A DNA stretch of 12,243 bases, taken from contig CAZRUA010000109.1 in NCBI GenBank assembly GCA_964603125.1, positions 1 to 12,243 of the forward strand, written 5' to 3'. The stretch's first letter is position 1. Every line of letters begins with the position of its first letter. This document shows positions 1-7,986 of the stretch, piece by piece. The DNA comes from CAZRUA01 sp964603125 (lineage in GTDB: Bacteria > Bacteroidota > Bacteroidia > B-17B0 > Aurantibacillaceae). The position numbers and the translations under genes were made by a program. Below the pieces are notes generated by a model that did no database searches, was not told where the DNA came from, and saw only the letters and a program-made list of their open reading frames with translations.

Positions 1-614
1 ATGTTTCCTTAGATTCGGTAAAAGTTTTAACGTTTAATAAGCAAACCGAGATTCCTTCTAAAATGGATACTATAACTCATCGTCCTAAGCCAAAGGAGTT
101 TGAACACATTTCAAAAATTAGAAATAAGCAAGAAGGAATTAAATTTGCTGTTGATGCTGATACGAGCTTGCGCGACTTTTACTATTTCTATAAGCCTGAA
201 GAAGCAGAAACAAAAACAGTTGAGAATCGTTATGCTAATATGATGGCTGTTAGCGATTCATCTTACGACCACATTAAAGGTAAATATGTGTATGAATTGT
301 ATTTTACTAATAAAGGCGGATGTGTAAGTCCAGTAATTATACAATGGAATTATAAAGACGGTACTAGTGAAATAGATAGAATAAGTGCTTATTTATGGCG
401 TAAAAATGAGAATAGAGTAACAAGAACATTCTCAAAAAATAAAGAAGTAGCTTCTATACAAATTGACCCATATAAAGAAACAGCTGATATCGACGAGAAA
501 AACAACTTATGGAATACAACTGTTACTCCAAGTCGTTTTGATATTTTTAAGTTCAAAAATGTTGGCCGCGGTCAAAGTGCAGGAGGTAATCCTATGCAAA
601 AGGCGAAGAAGTAG
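1..614 (+). CDS. M1-family zinc metallopeptidase, C-terminal end (5' truncated by window edge)
   Basis: The frame is open from base 3 to the TAG at 612-614, so the gene starts outside the window and the ATG at 63 is internal. About 203 residues are visible. They match what I know of the C-terminal region of Bacteroidota M1 (gluzincin) aminopeptidase-like proteins: a beta-rich stretch with 'YELYFTNKGG', then 'IIQWNYKDGT', 'AYLWRKNEN', 'KEVASIQIDPYKETADID' and 'NNLWN', ending 'PSRFDIFKFK' and a short basic tail. The catalytic HExxH and GAMEN-type motifs would lie upstream and cannot be checked. Such proteins are usually exported and cleave N-terminal residues from peptides. The gene runs directly into the propeller lipoprotein on the same strand, so the two may be co-transcribed. 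The family call rests only on the tail. Confidence 0.8.
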   Translation, partial: VSLDSVKVLTFNKQTEIPSKMDTITHRPKPKEFEHISKIRNKQEGIKFAVDADTSLRDFYYFYKPEEAETKTVENRYANMMAVSDSSYDHIKGKYVYELYFTNKGGCVSPVIIQWNYKDGTSEIDRISAYLWRKNENRVTRTFSKNKEVASIQIDPYKETADIDEKNNLWNTTVTPSRFDIFKFKNVGRGQSAGGNPMQKAKK

Positions 615-670
615 TTAATATTGAAATCATAAAAAAGATAAGTCAATTAAATAAGAGTTTTTCAAAGTCT

Positions 671-1765
671 ATTAGATTTAGTCTTTTTGTATCAGCTATT
701 TTTATTGTTTTTTTTAGTTGCACCTCTAAAAAGTTAGAGAGTAAGAAAGTTGTATTAACTAATACTGTTTCTGACACACTTAAAACTCCTTTCCTTTCAA
801 ACATAGTAAGGGAACTAAACGATAATGTACTTTGCATTTTTCAAGACAAAAGCAATAATTATTGGTTTGGCACAAATGGAGCAGGAGTATACCGTTATGA
901 TGGAAAGTACTTATTGCAATTTACGGTTAAGGATGGTTTAGCAAATAATCAAATCCAAACGATTCAACAAGATAGTATGGGGATTATTTGGTTTGGAACA
1001 GGTTTATTTGGTGTTAGTAGTTTTGATGGTATAAAGTTTAAAACTTGGAGTAATGATTCAAGTGCTATTCAGGCAAACAATTTAAAAAGCGAATGGAAAG
1101 TTGAAGCTAACGATTTATGGTTTTGGGCTGGAGCAGGAGCTTATCATTATTCAGGAAATGAATTAAAATATTTACCTTTTATCAAACCCAATACTGATTC
1201 AGCATATATTCAAAAAACAGCCAACCAACTGAGTGCTTATGCGATTTATTGTACTTTAAAAGATAGTAAAGGAAACGTTTGGTTTGGAACTCAAAATAAA
1301 GGTGTTTGTTGTTTTAATGGGAAAACTTTTAAATGGTTTACCGAAAGGGGTTTGGCTGGACCTGCTGTTTTAGGTTTATTTGAGGATAAAAGTGGTAATA
1401 TTTGGTTTGGAAACAATGGCTCAGGACTTTTTTATTATGATAGTAAAGTGCTACATAATTTTACAGAAGAGAAAGGTTTAAGTAATAAAGAGTTTGTTGT
1501 TTCGGGTAATTCTTTCCCTAATACTTTAGCAAGAGTTTATTGCATCAATCAAGATAATGCTGGTAAAATATGGATTGGAACTGTTGATGCAGGAGTATGG
1601 TGCTATGATGGAAAGGAGCTTCGTAATTATACAACAAAACAAGGTTTAACTAGCAATGCTGTAAATACTATTTACAAAGATAAAACAGGTGAGCTTTGGT
1701 TTGGAACCGATGACAAAGGTATTTGTAAATTTAACGGACAAAGTTTTTACAAATTCTTTCCGTAG
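671..1765 (+). CDS. Seven-bladed propeller (Reg_prop-type) lipoprotein, no canonical start codon
   Basis: The frame ending at TAG 1763-1765 is open from 590. The first ATG/GTG/TTG codon in it is the TTG at 914, but coding clearly begins earlier. Codons 671-721 encode a hydrophobic signal ending 'VFFSC', a lipobox with the lipid-accepting Cys at 719-721. A complete propeller repeat with 'WFGTNGAG' lies at 863 onward. Counting from the ATT at 671 (364 aa), W-[FI]-G or related blade motifs begin near residues 65, 107, 150, 204, 245, 301 and 343, giving seven blades; the third is degenerate ('WFWAGAG'). Starting at 914 would remove the signal and the first blade. The repeats match the two-component-regulator propeller family, but no kinase or DNA-binding part follows, so this is a stand-alone, probably periplasmic or outer-membrane lipoprotein. 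The start is uncertain: ATT 620, ATC 626, ATA 629 or 638, ATT 671, or a lost ATG. The ligand is unknown. Confidence 0.75.
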   Translation: MRFSLFVSAIFIVFFSCTSKKLESKKVVLTNTVSDTLKTPFLSNIVRELNDNVLCIFQDKSNNYWFGTNGAGVYRYDGKYLLQFTVKDGLANNQIQTIQQDSMGIIWFGTGLFGVSSFDGIKFKTWSNDSSAIQANNLKSEWKVEANDLWFWAGAGAYHYSGNELKYLPFIKPNTDSAYIQKTANQLSAYAIYCTLKDSKGNVWFGTQNKGVCCFNGKTFKWFTERGLAGPAVLGLFEDKSGNIWFGNNGSGLFYYDSKVLHNFTEEKGLSNKEFVVSGNSFPNTLARVYCINQDNAGKIWIGTVDAGVWCYDGKELRNYTTKQGLTSNAVNTIYKDKTGELWFGTDDKGICKFNGQSFYKFFP

Positions 1766-1811
1766 TGGAATATGAATTAAGGAAATGATGGTCATTAACT
1801 AAGTCTTGAAA

Positions 1812-2438
1812 CTATAACTCAATAGTTACGTTCATTTGTTTCTTATTCAATTTCAAAACCATATTTATTTCTTGGTAAAGCTTGTGGTAAGATACATTGC
1901 TGTTATTGGGCATAATGAAATTAATTACCGGGAAATCACGTTTAATTTTACTGTATTCCTCATATTCAGCATTTACTTTTTCAAGATATTCGGCTTTCAT
2001 GTCTAGCTCATAACTGCGGTTACGTTTGTTAATGTTGTTGAGCAAATGGTCAACATTACAATGCATGAAAATTAAAACATCGGGTTTAGGTAATACATCA
2101 TTTAGCCCGTTAAAGGTTTCTTCAAATAATTTGTATTGTTCGTTGTTTAAATTGACTTTTGCGAAGTGCAAGCATTTCTCAAAGCAATAATCAGCCACGA
2201 AGGTTTTGGTATTTAGATCTTTTTCTACACGCTTAATTTGCCTAAATCTGTCGAGTAAAAATGAGTATTCTAAAGGAAATGCATATTTTTCTGGCTCTTT
2301 ATAAAAAAGTGGAAGTAAATGGTTTTCTTCAAACTCTTCTAAAATAAATTGCCCACCAAGTTGTAAAGCCAAGGTTTTACATAAGGTTGTTTTTCCTGCG
2401 CCAATATTTCCTTCTATACAAATGTAATTATACGCCAT
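1812..2438 (-). CDS. Deoxynucleoside kinase (dAK/dGK type)
   Basis: This cytosolic salvage enzyme transfers the ATP gamma-phosphate to the 5'-OH of a deoxynucleoside. Of two possible starts I chose the ATG at 2438 (208 aa), five bases after the stop of the upstream phosphatase gene. It places the P-loop 'GNIGAGKT' at residues 10-17, as usual in the family; the ATG at 2468 would add ten residues overlapping the phosphatase gene. Other family marks are the acidic 'EEFEEN' after beta-2 (34-39), 'VADYCFEKCLHFAK' (81-94) at the position of the conserved D/E-R-S region, and an arginine-rich LID 'KRNRSYELD' (138-146). Length fits the usual 200-220 aa. Whether it prefers dA, dG or dC cannot be read from sequence. 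The tight spacing suggests co-transcription with the TPR/PP2C gene. Its 3' end converges on the propeller gene, with 46 bases between stops. Confidence 0.9.
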   Translation of the reverse strand: MAYNYICIEGNIGAGKTTLCKTLALQLGGQFILEEFEENHLLPLFYKEPEKYAFPLEYSFLLDRFRQIKRVEKDLNTKTFVADYCFEKCLHFAKVNLNNEQYKLFEETFNGLNDVLPKPDVLIFMHCNVDHLLNNINKRNRSYELDMKAEYLEKVNAEYEEYSKIKRDFPVINFIMPNNSNVSYHKLYQEINMVLKLNKKQMNVTIEL

Positions 2439-2443
2439 AATAC

Positions 2444-4666
2444 TTAAAATCGAATTCCAATAATACAAACATCATCCACTTGTTCTAAATTACCTTTCCA
2501 GTTCTCAAAAGTGTTTTCTAAAACTAATTTTTGCTCGTCAATAGGTTTTGTATGTTCATTTAATAATAAATCATTTAACTGCTTGTATTTAAATTTCTTT
2601 CCCTTATCTCCACCGAATTGATCGGCATAACCATCGGTGTATAAATAAAGAGCATCACCTTTCTGTAACTCTACTGTGTAATGCTTAAAACTATTCATTC
2701 GTTCATCTTTTCCAACCGGCATTTTATCTTTTGGCAACTCGTTTATTTCATTGTTATGAATTAAAATGGGTTCGTTGTTTGCAGCTGCGTATTCAATTAA
2801 TAAGGTATTTCCGCTTTCGGACTTAACTTTATGTTTTATCAGTATAGCATCCATACCATCTTTTTGTCCATCAGTACCAATGGTATTAATTAATCTATCA
2901 CGTACAAAGTTTAAAATTTCATTCGGCTTTTCTATGTCTTTTTCCTTTATAGCTTCGCTTAAAAAGCCCATATTTAATAGGCTCATAAAAGCGCCAGGAA
3001 CTCCATGCCCAGTGCTATCGCATATAGCTAAATAAAAATTACCATTGTGCTCAGTTGCCCAATAAAAATCTCCACTAACTATATCCTTGGGTTTAAATAA
3101 AATAAAGTTCTGCTTTATGTTTCTGTCTACTAGCTCTTTGTTTGCGAGTAATGCAGATTGTATTCGTTTTGCGTAATGAATCGAATCGAGCATTTCTTTT
3201 TGTTGTTCTTCAACAATTTCCTTTTGATGCTTTATTATTTCGTTTTGCTTTTGAGTTTCTTTTTCTTTTGCTTCGATAATCTCTTTTTGTTTTATGCTAA
3301 TTCTAAAGCGTTTGTAAAGCGAAAATGAGAATGCAATAACCAAAGTTAATCCAGCAACAATGCAGTATAAAATGATATTTTTTTTCTTCTTTTCTTCATT
3401 TGCCAAAGCATCTTTTTTGTCTTGCGCGGCATGCTCAAGAGCCAGTTTTTTCTCGTTTTCAAAATTTGCTTCACTATATGCTTGTTTTTGTATGCTTTCT
3501 TCGTTATGAATACTATCGTTTAAAATAACATATTTTTTATAGTGAAATAATGCTAAGGCAGGCTTATTCATTTTTTCATACAACTCGGATAAATATTGAT
3601 GAACCTCAAATTGCAATTGTATTGAATTAATAGAATTCGAAATTTCTTCAGCCTTTTTTAGTGATAGTTCGGCCTCTTTAAATTTATTTTGCTTTGTATA
3701 GATTAATCCAATATTTGCTAAGGCCAAACATTCGCCATTTTTTTCCTTTGTTTCTTCTTTTATTTTTAATGCTTTTAAATGGTAATCCAATGCTGTTTCA
3801 TAATCGGCCATTTCGCCATATACAATGCCAAGGTTGCTATAATTAAAACCAATTCCGGCTTTACTTTTAATTTCTTGATTCAGGGCAAGTGATTTATTGT
3901 AGCTTTCAATTGATTTTGTGAAATTATGTTGGTCCTTATAAATTATACCTATGTTGTTGTAGGTAATGGCCATGCCATTTTTATTATTTAGAATTTTTTT
4001 TATTTCGAGTGACTTACTGTAATAATCTAAAGCCTTGTCGTATTTTTTTTGATTCATGTATAAGCTACCAATATTGCCATACTGAGCACTTAATATTTTT
4101 TTCTCATTATACTTTTCAGCAATTGTTATTGATGCAAGGTAATTGTTGATAGCTTTAGCAAAATCACCTTGTTTATGATATGTTAATCCAACGTTTCCTA
4201 AAATAACGGCTTTTAGTTTATTAGTGTAAGCATCAAATTTTGCATATTCAATAGTATTGAGTTGACTCTTTAAATTATTAGTGTCTTCTAATTGCTTCAT
4301 TCCTTGGTTTCCTAGAGCAATAGCATCGTCGAACTTTGCTTTTTGATATAAATTCCAAGCTATTTGTCTATTGCAATCAATGGTTTTTAATCGCAAAATT
4401 TGTTTGTAAAAGATACCAGATTTATTCGCTTTTTCAATTGCTTTTATTTCATTCATCGCAAGTTTGTAAAAATGAATGGAGGTGTCGGGATCTGAATTGA
4501 AAAAGCTTTCCCCAATACTCATCAATGTATTTACTTTTAAGGTATCCTTGGCTGTATTTAAAACTATAAATAAGGAATCGAGTTTTTTATTTCCTTGTGC
4601 GTAGTTTTTGCTTGAAATAGAAAGGAATAATAGTATTGAAAGTAATAATTGTAGATGTTTTTTCAT
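2444..4666 (-). CDS. Transmembrane TPR protein with cytoplasmic PP2C/SpoIIE-type phosphatase domain
   Basis: The protein (740 aa) starts with a signal peptide ending near 'NYAQG' (1-24). A helical TPR array follows at about 155-385, with recognisable units such as 'GNIGSLYMNQKKYDKALDYYSKSLEIKK', cited here only as a 28-residue unit near 197-224. A single membrane helix lies at about 430-452, and a Glu/Lys/Gln-rich coiled coil at 455-493. The linker 'DSIHYAKRIQSALL' (494-507) is typical of this architecture. The PP2C/SpoIIE domain (about 520-740) has 'SGDFYW' (D533), 'DSTGHGVPG' (D550), 'DGMDAIL' (D603/D606), 'YTDGYAD' (D678) and 'VDDV' (D731/D732), so the metal-binding acids look intact. The inferred topology is a TPR sensor outside and a Ser/Thr phosphatase inside; such proteins often act on anti-sigma-factor antagonists, but no partner is visible here. 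It precedes the deoxynucleoside kinase by five bases. Confidence 0.88.
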   Translation of the reverse strand: MKKHLQLLLSILLFLSISSKNYAQGNKKLDSLFIVLNTAKDTLKVNTLMSIGESFFNSDPDTSIHFYKLAMNEIKAIEKANKSGIFYKQILRLKTIDCNRQIAWNLYQKAKFDDAIALGNQGMKQLEDTNNLKSQLNTIEYAKFDAYTNKLKAVILGNVGLTYHKQGDFAKAINNYLASITIAEKYNEKKILSAQYGNIGSLYMNQKKYDKALDYYSKSLEIKKILNNKNGMAITYNNIGIIYKDQHNFTKSIESYNKSLALNQEIKSKAGIGFNYSNLGIVYGEMADYETALDYHLKALKIKEETKEKNGECLALANIGLIYTKQNKFKEAELSLKKAEEISNSINSIQLQFEVHQYLSELYEKMNKPALALFHYKKYVILNDSIHNEESIQKQAYSEANFENEKKLALEHAAQDKKDALANEEKKKKNIILYCIVAGLTLVIAFSFSLYKRFRISIKQKEIIEAKEKETQKQNEIIKHQKEIVEEQQKEMLDSIHYAKRIQSALLANKELVDRNIKQNFILFKPKDIVSGDFYWATEHNGNFYLAICDSTGHGVPGAFMSLLNMGFLSEAIKEKDIEKPNEILNFVRDRLINTIGTDGQKDGMDAILIKHKVKSESGNTLLIEYAAANNEPILIHNNEINELPKDKMPVGKDERMNSFKHYTVELQKGDALYLYTDGYADQFGGDKGKKFKYKQLNDLLLNEHTKPIDEQKLVLENTFENWKGNLEQVDDVCIIGIRF

Positions 4667-4761
4667 TGGATTTGTTTATTCGTCAGCTTGTAATGTATAA
4701 ACCAAGATTACAATGGACTTATGGCATGAAGATAAAAAAAAATGACTGATTGGCAATGTTT

Positions 4762-5676
4762 CTACTGATAAGAATTCATTTGCTGGGAGATAAATTGAAT
4801 AATTTCACCTTTTTGATTTGGCGCAAATTCAGTGAAGTCACCTTTATTATTAAACCAAGTTAATTGACGTTTGGCATAACGACGTGTGTTTTGTTTTACC
4901 ATAGCTGTGGCTTCTTCTAAACTACATTTACCATCAAGGTAATCAAACAATTCTTTGTAGCCAACAGTATTTAATGCATTGTGATTTCGGTAAGGCAAAA
5001 CAGATTTCACTTCTTCAAGTAGTCCTGCTTGCATCATAGCATCAACGCGTTTATTGATTTGTGCATAAAGCACTTCTCGCGGCGAGTTTAAAAGAATATT
5101 GATAGGAATGAAGTCTCGTAATTTTGTTTTTCCTTGTCGGAAGCTTGAGTATTTTTTACCTGTTTGTAGGCACACTTCTAAAGCTCGCATTAAGCGTTGT
5201 GGGTTTTGTGTGTCGCAGCTTGAGTAAAATTCAGGGTCTAAACGTTTTACTTCTTCTTGTAAATGAAGCAAACCATTGTTTTTATAAAGTGATATTACCT
5301 TTTCTCGTGTTCCTTCACTTATGCTTTCCATTTCGTCAAAACCTTGTAAAATGGCTTGAATAAATAGCCCTGAGCCACCACACAAAACAACAATATCGTT
5401 TTTTAAAAATAAATCGTTTAATTTGGAAATTACTTCTTGCTCAAAATCACTAACAGTATAATTGTTGGTAATGCTGATATTGTTAATGAAATGATGTGGA
5501 ACCGTTTCTAATTCTTTATCTGAAGCTTTAGCAGTTCCAATAGAAATTTCTTTGTAAAACTGTCGAGAGTCAGCACTTATTATTTCGGTAGAGTAGTGTA
5601 ATGCTAAATCAATGGCTAATTTTGTTTTTCCAACAGCTGTAGGACCCGCAATAACAAGTAAGAATTTAGCTGCCAC
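4762..5676 (-). CDS. miaA: tRNA dimethylallyltransferase MiaA
   Basis: MiaA transfers a dimethylallyl group from DMAPP to N6 of A37 in tRNAs reading UNN codons, the first step to ms2i6A. At 304 aa it is the usual length and all landmark motifs are present: P-loop 'GPTAVGKT' (11-18), 'ISADSRQFYK' (33-42, catalytic Asp36), 'PHHFI' (60-64), 'GGSGLF' (100-105; more often GGTGLY), 'NPQRLMRALEV' (158-168), 'GYKE' (239-242) and the C-terminal 'YAKRQLTWF' (267-275). It lies 48 bases downstream of the acidic pRiA4b-like gene on the same strand and is probably transcribed with it. A 95-base gap separates it from the TPR/PP2C gene, which may have its own promoter. Confidence 0.97.
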   Translation of the reverse strand: MAAKFLLVIAGPTAVGKTKLAIDLALHYSTEIISADSRQFYKEISIGTAKASDKELETVPHHFINNISITNNYTVSDFEQEVISKLNDLFLKNDIVVLCGGSGLFIQAILQGFDEMESISEGTREKVISLYKNNGLLHLQEEVKRLDPEFYSSCDTQNPQRLMRALEVCLQTGKKYSSFRQGKTKLRDFIPINILLNSPREVLYAQINKRVDAMMQAGLLEEVKSVLPYRNHNALNTVGYKELFDYLDGKCSLEEATAMVKQNTRRYAKRQLTWFNNKGDFTEFAPNQKGEIIQFISQQMNSYQ

Positions 5677-5724
5677 GAAACAAATAATATTAAAAATTAT
5701 AAAAGATATTAAAAGAGTAGGGGA

Positions 5725-6411
5725 TTAGTAATCCTCGCCATCACCACCTTCAAAGCTATACTCATCTTCCCCGTGCTCGCCCGTTTCATCATCTTCACCT
5801 TCTAATTCGGTTCCTTCTTCACCTTCTTCGTTTTCCATCATTTTAAAATCATCTTCATCTACAGCTTCAACACCATCATGTGCTTTGTATGCTTCATCAT
5901 CATCCAAATCATCATCATCAATGGCTGCCGCTGCCGCTCCTCCACCTAACATGGCAGCAAGTAACGCATCAGCTCCGGTTGCAGCTTCAACAGGTGGTTT
6001 TAAGTTTTTGTATTGTTTTGGCGCTGCACCAACCGTTTTTGAGCATAAAGGATATTTAGCTTTAGGATCGTCGTTTAAAATTTTAATCATCTCAATCATA
6101 AAGTTCCATTGCACATCTTTATCATAAATTAATATAAAGCGTTGGTATGGACTTATAACAGTTGAAGCAATTTTTGTTTTACTCATTAAACGCACACCAT
6201 CTTCTAAATCTTCTTCTAAAAGAGTAATTTCATCATTTTTTCTCCAATAATCATCACTTACAAAAAAAGAAGCAGCATGCTTGGTGTCAAACTTAAATGA
6301 TTCTAATATACAAGGTAATAACTCAGCAAAAGTTTGAGTGGATTTTATTTCAATATCACGATTAACATCATCATAATCGTCTAAGGTAACACGAAAGCGG
6401 TAAACGGCCAT
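5725..6411 (-). CDS. IS1096 passenger/pRiA4b ORF-3-like protein with acidic C-terminal tail
   Basis: The N-terminal part (about 1-135) resembles the plasmid pRiA4b ORF-3-like family, also called IS1096 element passenger TnpR-like. Visible marks are 'YRFRVTLDD', 'TFAELLPCILESFKFD', 'HAASFFVSDDYWRK', an acidic strand-turn before 'LMSKTKIASTVI', and 'FILIYDKDVQWNFMIEM', then the small 'YPLCSKTVGAAP' segment. Family members are found on chromosomes without any transposon, and none is visible here. Residues 164-228 form a low-complexity tail in which 33 of 65 residues are Asp or Glu, preceded by an Ala/Gly-rich hinge (143-163, with 'AAMLGGGAAAAA'). No signal peptide or membrane helix is seen, so it is probably cytosolic. 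Its function is not known to me. It is the first gene of the miaA block and faces the divergent membrane protein. Confidence 0.75.
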   Translation of the reverse strand: MAVYRFRVTLDDYDDVNRDIEIKSTQTFAELLPCILESFKFDTKHAASFFVSDDYWRKNDEITLLEEDLEDGVRLMSKTKIASTVISPYQRFILIYDKDVQWNFMIEMIKILNDDPKAKYPLCSKTVGAAPKQYKNLKPPVEAATGADALLAAMLGGGAAAAAIDDDDLDDDEAYKAHDGVEAVDEDDFKMMENEEGEEGTELEGEDDETGEHGEDEYSFEGGDGEDY

Positions 6412-6431
6412 TTAATTTTGATTTTATGCGG

Positions 6432-6439
6432 CAAATTTA
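6432..6439 (-). promoter_or_regulatory. Possible Bacteroidota -7 promoter element upstream of the pRiA4b-like gene
   Basis: On the minus strand these bases read TAAATTTG, a full match to the Bacteroidota -7 consensus TANNTTTG. The site would start transcription roughly a dozen bases before the ATG at 6411. A TTTG resembling the -33 element exists upstream but only about 15 bases away instead of the usual 19-21, so the pair is not ideal. The local sequence is AT-rich and chance matches are likely. Confidence 0.3.
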
Positions 6440-6484
6440 AAGAAATTTATTTGACAAAACTTGATAAATAAGGCCAATTTGTTA

Positions 6485-7981
6485 ATGGAAATCAACAGTT
6501 TTTTTACTTATTTCATACTTTCAATATTTAAAGTGCAAGAATCGAAACGATATAATTTAATTACGCTGCTTTTATTTTCAATAATTGCAATAATATCATT
6601 AACTACCCATGAAATGTGGCGTGACGAATTGCAAGCATGGTTAATTGCGTCGAATAGCAATAGTTTTAGTGATTTAATCCATAATTTGCGTTACGAAGGC
6701 CATCCACCATTATGGCATATTTTGTTGTGGCTTTTAAGTAAAGTCACCTTAAATCCAGTGTGGATGAAAGTATTACATTTTCTTATTGCTTTAGCCTCGG
6801 TTTATATCATCAATTTTCTTTCGAGTTTTAATCGTTTACAAAAAGTGTTGCTAACTTTTAGCTACTATGCTTTATACGAATATTGTGTTATAAGCAGAAA
6901 CTATGCTTTGGGAATGCTTGGTGCTCTTTATTTCTGTTATATCATTGAAAAAATTATTACAAATAAGCGAGAATATTACTTGAACATATTCGTTTGTTTA
7001 TGTGTTTTATTTTTTAGCAATATTTATTCTTTTCTAATAGGCCTATGTTTTGTGCCAGTTTATCTTTACGCACTTTATAGAATCAAGAAGTTATCGTTTA
7101 AACCAATGTTATTGGTTTTAGTTCTCGGATTAAGTGCTTTTGTAGCTTTTAAAGTTACTCAGCCAAGTGCTGATGGGGATTTAGCTTCGAATGATATAAA
7201 ATGGGATTACGCTCATAGTCTAGAAGTTAGCGGTTCACTTTTCAAATCTTATTTATGCTTACCAAAGTTTGGTCACGAGTTTTGGAACTCAAGTTATGTT
7301 AAATCAACAAACATACAATCCATTTATAGTTTGGTTTTGATAGGGTTATTTGCTTTTTCATTTCGTAAAAACAAGTTTATACTTAGTTTTTATTTATTAA
7401 GTACAATTGGCTTATTGTTGTTTAACTATATTGTTTTTAAAGATGCACAAAGGCACATTGGTAATTTATTTATTGTTTTAATATCATCGATATGGCTCTT
7501 TAAGAGTTTAACTCCAGCAGAAACAAACGAAAGGTTACTGAATATTGTATATAGCGTAGTTTTATGTTTTAATGTAGTTGCGTCAATCAACGCCGTAATT
7601 GTTGATTTTAGAAGGCCTTTTACTGAATGCACAAATGTTAGGGATTATATTAAAACAAATCATTTAGAAAAATATCCTTTTGCAGGAAGTACGGATTATA
7701 TTCTTTCGGGTTTATCGGCTTATTTTCATAAACCAGTTTTTTATACCGAGATTAATGATTTTGGCACTTACATTAAATGGACAAAGGATAGACCTAATCC
7801 AACACCTGAGGATATTATGGCAGGTGTTGAAGCTAAATTTAAAAACGAGCCTGTGTTAATCATTTTTTCGCAAAAACCATATCCTTACTTAATGAATAAA
7901 TGTAAGTTTTTGCAGGAATTTAGATCGCCTTATGTGTTGACCGATGAAGTTTATTATTTGTATTTAAAAGAGAAACAATAG
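6485..7981 (+). CDS. Polytopic membrane protein, GT-C glycosyltransferase-like
   Basis: I chose the ATG at 6485 (498 aa); a TTG at 6461 would add eight residues and is less likely. The protein is mostly hydrophobic helices from about residue 26 to 360, followed by a soluble C-terminal part of roughly 110 residues. After the first helix comes 'THEMWRDELQAWLIA' with an acidic D47-E48 pair, then 'EGHPPLWHILLW' (71-82) and 'SRNYALG' (137-143). This arrangement, an acidic motif in the first external loop followed by a (G)HPPL-type segment and an R-x-Y motif, is what I associate with PMT/ArnT-like GT-C enzymes that use polyprenyl-phosphate sugars at the outer face of the inner membrane. Donor and acceptor cannot be inferred. 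The gene is divergent from the pRiA4b-like gene and its stop is five bases from that of the convergent glycosylase gene. Confidence 0.6.
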   Translation: MEINSFFTYFILSIFKVQESKRYNLITLLLFSIIAIISLTTHEMWRDELQAWLIASNSNSFSDLIHNLRYEGHPPLWHILLWLLSKVTLNPVWMKVLHFLIALASVYIINFLSSFNRLQKVLLTFSYYALYEYCVISRNYALGMLGALYFCYIIEKIITNKREYYLNIFVCLCVLFFSNIYSFLIGLCFVPVYLYALYRIKKLSFKPMLLVLVLGLSAFVAFKVTQPSADGDLASNDIKWDYAHSLEVSGSLFKSYLCLPKFGHEFWNSSYVKSTNIQSIYSLVLIGLFAFSFRKNKFILSFYLLSTIGLLLFNYIVFKDAQRHIGNLFIVLISSIWLFKSLTPAETNERLLNIVYSVVLCFNVVASINAVIVDFRRPFTECTNVRDYIKTNHLEKYPFAGSTDYILSGLSAYFHKPVFYTEINDFGTYIKWTKDRPNPTPEDIMAGVEAKFKNEPVLIIFSQKPYPYLMNKCKFLQEFRSPYVLTDEVYYLYLKEKQ

Positions 7982-7986
7982 CATGG

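Noticed and set aside
590..614. A -1 frameshift joining the M1 peptidase to the propeller protein.
   Set aside because: No slippery heptamer is visible in the overlap, and a lipobox signal directly downstream fits a separate lipoprotein better; not fully excluded.
643..837. A minus-strand open frame of 64 codons opposite the start of the propeller gene.
   Set aside because: It lies entirely antisense to the lipoprotein signal and the segment leading into blade one, and shows no recognisable motif.
1810..1827. A small hairpin AACTAT ... ATAGTT at the 3' end of the kinase gene.
   Set aside because: The 6-bp stem is AT-rich, without a following T-run in either direction that would make a convincing terminator.
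4688..4713. A 7-bp inverted repeat (TTGTAAT ... ATTACAA, 12-base spacer) and a TAATCTTG minus-strand box upstream of the TPR/PP2C gene.
   Set aside because: The arms are short and AT-rich and no good -33 element sits at the right distance, so chance is a sufficient explanation.
5885..6127. A plus-strand frame rich in Ser and Ala opposite the acidic tail of the pRiA4b-like gene.
   Set aside because: It is the antisense reading of the GAT/GAA-rich tail and the Ala/Gly hinge; the composition is a by-product.
6450..6481. A TTTG followed 20 bases later by CCAATTTG, as a possible promoter for the membrane protein gene.
   Set aside because: The TA of the -7 box is missing and the predicted start of transcription would fall at or after the ATG at 6485.
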